6,024 nucleotides of DNA from Candidatus Zixiibacteriota bacterium (GTDB taxonomy: Bacteria > Blakebacterota > Blakebacteria > Blakebacterales > Blakebacteraceae): NCBI GenBank assembly GCA_030604325.1, contig JAUVWC010000096.1, positions 1 through 6,024 of the forward strand, read 5' to 3'. Position 1 is the stretch's first letter. Every line of letters starts with the position of its first letter. Both the position numbers and the translations under genes were made by a program. Shown piece by piece: positions 1-6,011 of the stretch. Below the pieces are notes generated by a model. The model was given only the letters and a program-made list of their open reading frames with translations. It was not told where the DNA came from and made no database searches.

Positions 1-1251
1 GATCTCAATATCAGAATCACTGCGATCTGCGATGTGTTCGATGTGCGGGCCGAGAATGCTCTGGCCGCGGCAAAGAACGACGAGCGCCCCGGGGGAGGAT
101 CGGGATTGGAAGATGCCAAGCGCTACCACCATTACCAGGATCTGCTGGCGGCCGGGGATGTGGATGCGGTGATTATCGCCACGCCCGACCACTGGCACTC
201 CCGCATGGCCATTGACGCTGTGCGCACCGGCAAACCGGTCTACCTCGAAAAGTGCATGACGAGGACCGAGCAGGAGGCACTCGATCTCCACCGGGCGGTT
301 AAGGAGACGGGTATGGCCTTCCAGCTCGGCCACCAGAACCGCCAGGTCGAGGCCAACGACAAAGCCAGGGAGATCATCCAGAGGGGTATCCTCGGACCGA
401 TCAACCTGGTCGAGACGACCACCAACCGAAATTCCCCAGGCGGTGCCTGGGTGTACGATATCCACGAAGAGGGGAGTCCAGCGACGATCGAATGGGACCT
501 CTTCCAGGAAACCGCACCACACAAGGTGCCGTTCAGCCTTGACCGTTTCTTCCGCTGGCGCTGCTGGTTCGACTATGGGACCGGCCTGTCGGGTGACCTA
601 TTCTCCCATGAGTACGACACCATCAACCAGATCCTGGAGATCGGCATCCCGGAGACCGTCACCGCTTCCGGCGGGATCTACTTCTACGACGACGAGAAGT
701 TCTTCGATTACTTTGATAGAGAAGAGTTTCCTGTAAATGAGAAACGCGACGTGCCCGATATCTTCCACATCACCTGTGAGTATCCCGACAGGAACATGAC
801 ACTGCTCTACAGCGCGACCCTCTCCAACGGACGGCCCCGCGGCATCGTTCTCATGGGACATGATGCCTCCATGGAGGTCGGCAACAGGCTGACGGTTACC
901 GCGGACGGGGAATCGACACGCTTCAGAGAAAAAATCGAAAACAGGATCATTGACACATCACTGCCGCTGTTCACCTACTCACCGGGCCAGGAGAAGATCG
1001 ACGCCATCACTTCCGCCTCTGACCAGTACTTCCTGACCAGGGGGCTGATGTACACCTACCGGGGCGGTCAGCGGTTCCCCACCAACCACCTCCACATTGC
1101 TGAGTGGCTGGATGTGATCCGCAACGGCGGCGAGACGAGCTGCAATATCGACCGCGGTTTGGAGGAGGCCATCACCTGCCATATGGCCACCACGTCGTAT
1201 CTGGAGGGGCGCCGGGTCAGGTGGGACCCGAGAAGGCGGCGGATTGTGTAG
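1..1251 (+). CDS. Gfo/Idh/MocA-family NAD-dependent oxidoreductase, 5'-truncated by the window edge
   Basis: The frame is open from base 1, so the gene begins upstream; the GTG at 34 lies inside the Rossmann fold and is not the true start. The visible part opens in the second beta strand (ITAICD), whose closing Asp (31-33) normally binds the adenosine ribose and favours NAD over NADP. Next come ATPDHWH (about 181-201) and the EK dinucleotide (247-252) holding the family's catalytic/nicotinamide Lys, here EKC instead of the usual EKP. The C-terminal alpha/beta domain carries GLSGDLFSHEYD, with the expected catalytic His (607) and Asp (616). The tail YLEGRRVRWDP is typical of the family end, so the C-terminus is complete. 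The missing N-terminus should hold the GxGxxG loop and possibly a Tat or Sec signal, as in many relatives; this cannot be seen. Likely role: oxidation or reduction of a ring hydroxyl of a sugar, glycoside or cyclitol. Family certain, substrate unknown. First visible gene of the apparent operon. Confidence 0.93.
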   Translation, partial: DLNIRITAICDVFDVRAENALAAAKNDERPGGGSGLEDAKRYHHYQDLLAAGDVDAVIIATPDHWHSRMAIDAVRTGKPVYLEKCMTRTEQEALDLHRAVKETGMAFQLGHQNRQVEANDKAREIIQRGILGPINLVETTTNRNSPGGAWVYDIHEEGSPATIEWDLFQETAPHKVPFSLDRFFRWRCWFDYGTGLSGDLFSHEYDTINQILEIGIPETVTASGGIYFYDDEKFFDYFDREEFPVNEKRDVPDIFHITCEYPDRNMTLLYSATLSNGRPRGIVLMGHDASMEVGNRLTVTADGESTRFREKIENRIIDTSLPLFTYSPGQEKIDAITSASDQYFLTRGLMYTYRGGQRFPTNHLHIAEWLDVIRNGGETSCNIDRGLEEAITCHMATTSYLEGRRVRWDPRRRRIV

Positions 1252-1305
1252 CTGCGGTCCTCGAGCTGCCGGGGATGATCACCGTAAAACAACAGAGGTC
1301 TTCCT

Positions 1306-1314
1306 AGAGGAGAG
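1306..1314 (+). promoter_or_regulatory. Shine-Dalgarno site of the MFS permease gene
   Basis: AGAGGAGAG with core AGGAG at 1308-1312 lies six bases before the GTG at 1319. It decides the start: the same frame stays open back to a TTG at 1244 inside the end of the upstream gene, but that start has no comparable site and would add 25 polar residues unlike a permease N-terminus. Confidence 0.75.
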
Positions 1315-1318
1315 CCAG

Positions 1319-2605
1319 GTGAGGGCAAGAACCCGCTTGGGTATCATGATGTTCCTGCAGTATGCCATCTGGGGCGCCTGGGCCCCGGTCCTCTCGGCAC
1401 ACCTGGATGGGGGTCTCCATTTCAGCGGGCTCCAGGTCGGAGTGATCTACGCGCTCCTGCCTCTCGCCACGATCCTCGCCCCGGCGCTGGGGGGGCAGGT
1501 GGCCGACCGCTGGCTTCCCTCGGAGAAAGTGATCGCCTACCTGCAGCTCAGCGGAGGGGTACTGCTCCTCATCGCCTCCCAGATGACAAGCTTTACCGCG
1601 ATGTTTGTGTTGATGCTCGTCTACTGCCTGCTCTACGCGCCTACCCTCGCGATCACCAACTCGATCGCAATGATCAATCTGAAGGACACGGAGAAGGAGT
1701 TCGGTGGACTCCGGGTGTGGGGGACGATTGGCTGGATCGCTGCCGGCTGGCTGCTCACGGGTTGGCGGTCGTTGGGTGGGGGGCTCTTGATGAACGGGGA
1801 CACCCTCTTCCTGGCCGGAATCTTCTCTATCATCATGGGATTCCAGGCCTTCAGCCTTCCGCATACCCCCCCGAAGAAGGAGGGCGTCAATCCCCTGGCC
1901 TGGCTCGAAGCCTTCAAGCTGTTGAAGGGCAAGAACTTCCTCATATTTATCTGCATCACCTTCATCGTCTCGACCGAGCTGGAGTTCTACTATATCCTCA
2001 CCGCGCCCTTCCTGCAGTCGGACGTGATCGGTGTCCCCAGTAACCTGACTCCTCTGGTAATGACCATCGCCCAGCTGGCCGAGATCTTCGTGATGGCCTA
2101 CCTCCTCTCCCGGTTCCTCAAGAAGTACGGGATGCGGAACACTCTGGCGTTCGGTGCACTGGCCTGGCCGATCCGGTATATCATCTTCGCCATTGGACAG
2201 CCGTCGTGGCTCGTGATCGCCTCGCTGGCTCTCCACGGCTTCTGTTACGTCTTCTTCTTCGTGGCGGCCTTCATCTACGTCGATAAGGTGGCGCCTCCCG
2301 ATATCCGGGCGTCGGCCCAGAGCCTCATCGCCATAGTCGCCCTCGGATTTGGCCGGTTCCTCGGTAGCCTCTTCGCCGGCTGGATCAAAGACCTGTTCAC
2401 CGTTGACTGGGTGACCCACCAGGTGACGAACTGGACCAGCACTTTCATTGTCCCCTGCGTGTTGACCATCCTCTGTGCAGCGGCCTTTATCCTCTTCTTC
2501 CGCGAGCACCGTCCGGCAGTGCCCGAAGGGGTGCCGGTGGAGTCCGGGCCCCCGGTTGGAGAGCTGGCCGGAACGCCTGAGGAGTCGCAAGAACTTCCAG
2601 GGTAA
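1319..2605 (+). CDS. MFS permease, nucleoside:H+ symporter (NupG/XapB-like) type
   Basis: A 428-residue protein from the GTG at 1319, the length usual for Nuc_H_symport permeases. About 12 hydrophobic helices are visible, roughly at residues 7-26, 36-58, 72-91, 94-116, 132-150, 161-180, 207-230, 243-266, 275-293, 297-321, 333-357 and 374-393. Family hallmarks are FLQYAIWGAW near the N-terminus, ADRWLPSEK after helix 2, APTLAITNSI, the loop GGLRVWGTIGW (129-139), and HGFCYVFFF followed by YVDKVAPPDIRASAQSL (320-336). These match the nucleoside permease family and not sugar-porter MFS families. The last 35 residues form a Pro/Glu/Gly-rich tail, presumably cytoplasmic. Members in carbohydrate loci are often labelled nucleoside permeases without proof; next to two sugar-type oxidoreductases and an exported TIM barrel, a sugar, keto-sugar or cyclitol is at least as likely as a nucleoside. 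Sits 67 bases after gene 1 and 29 before gene 3, consistent with co-transcription. Confidence 0.9.
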   Translation: MRARTRLGIMMFLQYAIWGAWAPVLSAHLDGGLHFSGLQVGVIYALLPLATILAPALGGQVADRWLPSEKVIAYLQLSGGVLLLIASQMTSFTAMFVLMLVYCLLYAPTLAITNSIAMINLKDTEKEFGGLRVWGTIGWIAAGWLLTGWRSLGGGLLMNGDTLFLAGIFSIIMGFQAFSLPHTPPKKEGVNPLAWLEAFKLLKGKNFLIFICITFIVSTELEFYYILTAPFLQSDVIGVPSNLTPLVMTIAQLAEIFVMAYLLSRFLKKYGMRNTLAFGALAWPIRYIIFAIGQPSWLVIASLALHGFCYVFFFVAAFIYVDKVAPPDIRASAQSLIAIVALGFGRFLGSLFAGWIKDLFTVDWVTHQVTNWTSTFIVPCVLTILCAAAFILFFREHRPAVPEGVPVESGPPVGELAGTPEESQELPG

Positions 2606-2634
2606 CTTGTTGCTGTAGAAAGGCTTAGTAGGGA

Positions 2635-3882
2635 ATGGCTGACAAGAGACTGGGTGTCGGATTCATTGGGGGAGGCTTCATCGGGCAGTTCCACGTCCGC
2701 TCATGGGTTGGGGTGCGTGATGCGGACATCATGGGGATCGTGGACATCAACCGGGATACCGCCGAGACAGCGGCGGCGATGGCCAGGGAACTGGGTGTCG
2801 GCGAGCCGGCCATCCACGGTTCGATCACAGACATGGTCGCCGATCCGAACATCGACGCCGTCTGGATCGGTACGCCCAACTTCACCCGCATCGAGGTGAT
2901 GGAGGAGATCGCAGAGGCGGTCATCGGGGGGAAAGGTGAGCTGACCGGGATCTGCTGCGAGAAGCCGTTGGGCCGCAACGTGGCCGAGGCGAAGGAGATG
3001 CTGGAGCTGGCCCGTAAGGCGGAACTTCTGGACGGCTACCTCGAGGACCAGCTCTTCTCCACCTCCGTGCAGCGCGGCAAGGCTATCGTCTGGGCACGGG
3101 GCGCCGCCCTCACCGGTCGGCCCTTTCTGGCGCGCTCGGCGGAGGAACACTCGGGACCGCACATGCCCTGGTTCTGGGAGGGTGAACTCCAGGGCGGGGG
3201 CGTACTGAACGACATGATGTGTCATTCGGTGGAGGTCGCACGATTCCTGCTAACTGAGCCGGGAGCCCCGCGCGAGAGCCTCAACCCAATGAAAGTGACG
3301 GCCCATACCTCCTGTCTGAAGTGGCAGGATCCGCACTATGTGGAGCACCTAAGATCGATCAGCGATGGCAAGCTCGATTACGCCAGCCGGCCGGCCGAGG
3401 ACTTCGCGAGGGGACTCATTGAGTACCGGGACGAGGAGGGGAAGGAGCTGATCGTGGAGGTGACCACATCCTGGTGCTTTGTGGGGGCGGGCCTGCGGCT
3501 GTCGATGGAGCTGCTCGGACCAGAATACTCCATGTCGATCAACTCCCTCGATGCTGGTCCCAAGGTCTTCTTCAGCCGGAACGTCACCGGGGAGGTGGGC
3601 GAGGACCTCGTGGAGAAGCAGAACGCGGAGATGGGATTGATGCCGATTGTGGCCGACGAGGAGGGTGAGTACGGCTACACGGGTGAGAACCGACACATGG
3701 TGCAGTCCTTCCTCGCCGGCAAGCGCCCCGAGGAAAACTTCTCGGACGGCGTCAACGTTACCGAGCTGCTGATGACGGCGTATATGAGCGCTGAGCAGGG
3801 CCGCACGATCGAGTTCCCGCCGCCCGAGCTGGATACCTTCATCCCGGCCGTAGCCAGGGGGCAGTGGAATCCGAATAAGTAA
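2635..3882 (+). CDS. Gfo/Idh/MocA-family NAD-dependent oxidoreductase (second, distinct paralogue)
   Basis: A complete 415-residue protein without a signal peptide, so cytoplasmic. Its N-terminus carries the dinucleotide loop GFIGGGFIG (9-17), and Asp37 at the end of the second strand (GIVDINRD) predicts NAD. WIGTPNFTR and the canonical CCEKPLGRN motif (EKP at 109-111, Lys110 likely catalytic) follow. The C-terminal domain holds GPHMPWFWEGELQGGGVLND and then MMCHSVE, where His197 takes the catalytic-His place and the partner four residues on is Glu200, not the common Asp. Length is normal for the family. It shares only family-level motifs with gene 1 and lacks its DRFFRWRCWFDYG signature, so the two likely act on different substrates or in opposite redox directions. 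The start ATG has only a weak upstream AGAAAGG (2617-2623, 11 bases away). It lies 29 bases after the permease stop, so translational coupling is possible. Substrate unknown. Confidence 0.93.
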   Translation: MADKRLGVGFIGGGFIGQFHVRSWVGVRDADIMGIVDINRDTAETAAAMARELGVGEPAIHGSITDMVADPNIDAVWIGTPNFTRIEVMEEIAEAVIGGKGELTGICCEKPLGRNVAEAKEMLELARKAELLDGYLEDQLFSTSVQRGKAIVWARGAALTGRPFLARSAEEHSGPHMPWFWEGELQGGGVLNDMMCHSVEVARFLLTEPGAPRESLNPMKVTAHTSCLKWQDPHYVEHLRSISDGKLDYASRPAEDFARGLIEYRDEEGKELIVEVTTSWCFVGAGLRLSMELLGPEYSMSINSLDAGPKVFFSRNVTGEVGEDLVEKQNAEMGLMPIVADEEGEYGYTGENRHMVQSFLAGKRPEENFSDGVNVTELLMTAYMSAEQGRTIEFPPPELDTFIPAVARGQWNPNK

Positions 3883-3964
3883 TCGGTGCCGATCCGAAAA
3901 TCGGTTACTGACTGATCACCCGTTGACTCTTGCATACGATGTTCGTCAAGGACAGGGAGCAGTC
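3883..3964 (+). other. Intergenic gap with alternating short inverted repeats
   Basis: Within the 82 bases between genes 3 and 4, ATCGG (3882-3886), CCGAT (3889-3893) and ATCGG (3900-3904) follow one another, so the middle element can pair with either neighbour (loops of 2 or 6 bases; the 2-base loop is too tight to form well). No T-run follows, so this is not a convincing intrinsic terminator. A TTGACT at 3923 has no good -10 box at 16-18 bases. The gap may hold a weak processing or attenuation element, or nothing. Confidence 0.3.
3954..3959 (+). promoter_or_regulatory. Shine-Dalgarno site of the TIM barrel-DUF1080 gene
   Basis: AGGGAG ends five bases before the ATG at 3965. It selects that ATG over the in-frame TTG at 3923, and the protein then begins directly with a normal Sec signal peptide (MKR followed by a hydrophobic stretch). 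Confidence 0.75.
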
Positions 3965-5413
3965 ATGAAACGGAGCATATGCTGGTTCGCCGCGTTGGGG
4001 CTTGTGGCCCTGACGTCACTTACCGCTGTGGCCACAACATCTGAAAATAATCCTACCGCTATTCAGGATTACTCGGAGGTGAGGATAGAGAAGTTTCCCA
4101 TCGCGGTTCAGTGCTGGACCTACCGGCGCTTTACCTTCTTCGAGACGATCGACAAGGTAAAGGCACTGGGGATCAACTACCTGCAGCCATACCCGGGTCA
4201 GCGGCTCAGCGAGGAGACGGGTGATCTACTTTTCGATCACAATCTCGATGATGAGCATGTCAGGATAGTGCGGCAGAGACTTCGCGAGGCCGGCATCAGC
4301 CTGGTCGCCTACGGCGTGGTGGGTTTCGAAAACACCGAGGAGAGCGCGCGGAAGGTGTTCGATTTTGCCCGGCGGATGCGCATCAGGACCATCGTTACCG
4401 AGCCGCAGACCGATGACTACTCCCTTATCGAAAATCTGGTTAAGGAGTACAACATCCGCGTGGCCGTCCACAATCACCCGGCGCCATCGAAGTATGCCCG
4501 TCCCGAGACGGTCCTGGAACGGGTTGAGGGAAAAGATCCCAGAATCGGCTCGTGCGCCGACACCGGCCACTGGATGCGCACCGGGGTCAATCCGGTGGAA
4601 GCCCTGCGGCTGCTGAAGGGGCGCATTATCGATGTGCATTTGAAAGATCTAGACCGATTCGGCGAGAGGAGGGCGCTCGACGTCCCCTTCGGCTCCGGTG
4701 TGGCCAATGTCCACGACATCCTGGCGGAGCTGACCCTGCAGGGCTATGAGGGATACCTGACTATTGAGCATGAGCACCCGGATGAGGCCGACAACCCGGA
4801 GCCCTCGATACTTAAGGGCATCGAGTATATACAGAGCATTACCTACTGGGAGGGGTACGAACGGATCCTGAGGAAGTCGGCCCGGGGGTACTCGAAAGAC
4901 GGCTGGAACCACTACGGCCCGGGCGTTTTCGAACTGGATCGCACGACCGGGGTTCTGACCGGCCGTGGCGGCATGGGACTCTTCTGGTACGGCGCAAAGC
5001 AGTACGGAGACTTCATCCTGGAGCTCGATTACAGATGTTCGGAACCGCGCACGAACTCGGGGATCTTCATCAGGGTTCCCGGGGTGCCTGTCAGCAACGA
5101 CTATATCTACCACTCGTTCGAGATCCAGATACAGGACACTGGGGAGGGCGTCCACGCTTCCGGCGCAGTCTACGATGCCGAGCCGCCCACGGCGAGGCCC
5201 TTCAAACCGATGGGGGAGTGGAACCACATCAAGATCACCTTCGTGGGCGATCGGATAGGTGTGGAACTGAACGGTCAGCAGGTGGTGGATTGGGCGGCCG
5301 AGCCCCGGGGTAAGATCCGGGATTTCTCTGACAGGGGGTATATCGGCCTCCAGAACCACGACTGGGATACTACCATCCAGTTCAGGAATATCTTCGTCAA
5401 GGAACTGCCTTAA
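3965..5413 (+). CDS. Exported xylose-isomerase-like TIM barrel fused to a DUF1080 (3-keto-disaccharide hydrolase) domain
   Basis: A 482-residue protein starting at the ATG with a good Shine-Dalgarno site. Residues 1-23 form a Sec signal peptide (MKR, a hydrophobic core, AVA before the likely cut); no lipobox Cys is seen, so it is probably a soluble periplasmic or secreted protein. Residues about 45-300 are an AP_endonuc_2 / sugar isomerase-epimerase barrel. Likely metal and active-site residues are Glu146 (VTEPQ), His169/His171 (VHNHP), Asp199 and His202 (CADTGHW), His225 (DVHLKD) and Glu268 (LTIEHEH). Residues about 310-482 are DUF1080, with GPGVFELD, GGMGLFWY, NSGIFIR (364-370), FEIQIQDTG, GEWNHIKI, LNGQQVVDW and the end GYIGLQNHD...IQFRNIFVKEL. 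Both domains look intact. Export makes a sugar-phosphate substrate unlikely despite the usual family name; a free keto-sugar or glycoside fits better, which also matches known 3-keto-glycoside hydrolysis by DUF1080 proteins. It follows gene 3 by 82 bases and is probably the last gene of the operon. Confidence 0.92.
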   Translation: MKRSICWFAALGLVALTSLTAVATTSENNPTAIQDYSEVRIEKFPIAVQCWTYRRFTFFETIDKVKALGINYLQPYPGQRLSEETGDLLFDHNLDDEHVRIVRQRLREAGISLVAYGVVGFENTEESARKVFDFARRMRIRTIVTEPQTDDYSLIENLVKEYNIRVAVHNHPAPSKYARPETVLERVEGKDPRIGSCADTGHWMRTGVNPVEALRLLKGRIIDVHLKDLDRFGERRALDVPFGSGVANVHDILAELTLQGYEGYLTIEHEHPDEADNPEPSILKGIEYIQSITYWEGYERILRKSARGYSKDGWNHYGPGVFELDRTTGVLTGRGGMGLFWYGAKQYGDFILELDYRCSEPRTNSGIFIRVPGVPVSNDYIYHSFEIQIQDTGEGVHASGAVYDAEPPTARPFKPMGEWNHIKITFVGDRIGVELNGQQVVDWAAEPRGKIRDFSDRGYIGLQNHDWDTTIQFRNIFVKELP

Positions 5414-5457
5414 AAAGCGCATGGAACTGATCCGCTCGTGGCAGCATTGCCGACTGG

Positions 5458-5907
5458 GTGATGCTCTTCAACTCTCCGTCTCTACGGCCTGCTGTTCACG
5501 TGAATCCGGAACCGGAACCGGTTACACACGAAGAGCGGCAGGGGATCAGGGATTGGATAGTGTCGGATGCAGAGACATTCGGTGATCCAATATTGCGGCG
5601 AGCAGCAATCTCCGAACTCAAGATCCATGAATACAAGGCCTTTTGGGGCGATCTGAGTATCGACGAATTCGGTCACTACTGGCTTCATATTCCGAGAGGA
5701 TACATGAATCCGATCGATACGGGCGGTTCGCGCTACCGGGTGCTTTCACCTGAGGGAGAATATCTGGGTGACACACGTTGGCCCTCGAGTGTCGGTCGTG
5801 TCCAGAACGGGCGCCTCATGACCTACATCGAGAACGAAGAGACCGGAGAAAGGGAAGCTACAGTCTTCAGGATCGTCCCGGCTGTCGACGGCCTGATTTA
5901 TCCCTGA
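5458..5907 (+). CDS. C-terminal fragment of a six-bladed beta-propeller-type protein, probably a remnant
   Basis: An ORF of 149 residues from GTG 5458 (ATG at 5461). The readable part (PEPVTHEERQGIRDWI, then LSIDEFGHYWLHIPRG, YRVLSPEGEYLGDTRWPS, and the end VFRIVPAVDGLIYP) resembles the last blade and tail of secreted beta-propeller proteins that I recall as common in Gemmatimonadota; full-length ones run to roughly 350-400 residues. The frame is closed upstream by a TGA at 5428-5430, and gene 4 ends at 5413, so the earlier blades and any signal peptide are absent. No good Shine-Dalgarno site precedes either start. Base composition looks a little less GC-rich than its neighbours. I therefore read it as a 5'-deleted pseudogene, although a short expressed protein cannot be excluded. 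The family link is from memory of sequence style, not a search. It appears unrelated to the sugar operon. Confidence 0.5.
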   Translation: MMLFNSPSLRPAVHVNPEPEPVTHEERQGIRDWIVSDAETFGDPILRRAAISELKIHEYKAFWGDLSIDEFGHYWLHIPRGYMNPIDTGGSRYRVLSPEGEYLGDTRWPSSVGRVQNGRLMTYIENEETGEREATVFRIVPAVDGLIYP

Positions 5908-5955
5908 GACCCCAACGACCTGCAAATCAGACAGCCGACGAATACCACTTCATCC

Positions 5956-6011
5956 ACCTGAGGCCGCAGGCAATCGGCAGACTAGAACCGCAGCAGGCTA
6001 GAACCTCAGGT
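5956..6011. repeat. Short inverted and direct repeats at the window's 3' end
   Basis: ACCTGAGG (5956-5963) and CCTCAGGT (6004-6011) form a perfect 8-base inverted repeat around a 40-base loop. Inside, CTAGAACC occurs at 5982-5989 and again at 5998-6005, a period of 16 with partly similar following bases. No poly-T or poly-A tract makes it a classical intrinsic terminator. It could be a weak transcription-end structure between genes or simple chance; the direct repeat looks like a small tandem duplication. Confidence 0.35.

Noticed and set aside
1244..1318. TTG at 1244 as start of the permease, overlapping gene 1
   Set aside because: It would add 25 polar residues not seen in the family and lacks a Shine-Dalgarno site, while GTG 1319 has an excellent one.
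1304..2590. Long minus-strand ORF (428 codons) opposite the MFS permease
   Set aside because: It mirrors the permease almost exactly, its product is a low-complexity His/Asp/Glu/Arg-rich string with no domain, and such mirrors are expected opposite GC-rich genes with strong third-position bias.
3889..3904. Intrinsic terminator after gene 3
   Set aside because: The stem is only five to six pairs and no run of T follows.
3923..3940. Internal promoter (TTGACT with TACGAT) before gene 4
   Set aside because: The two boxes are only six bases apart, and neither has a partner at 16-18 bases, so no sigma-70-type promoter can be supported.
3923..3964. TTG at 3923 as start of gene 4
   Set aside because: It would place 14 extra residues before a standard signal peptide; ATG 3965 has AGGGAG at good spacing.
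4649..5422. Minus-strand ORF of 257 codons opposite the DUF1080 half of gene 4
   Set aside because: Lies wholly over a gene with clear domain signatures, shows no recognisable motif, and its start overlaps the end of gene 4 without a ribosome site.
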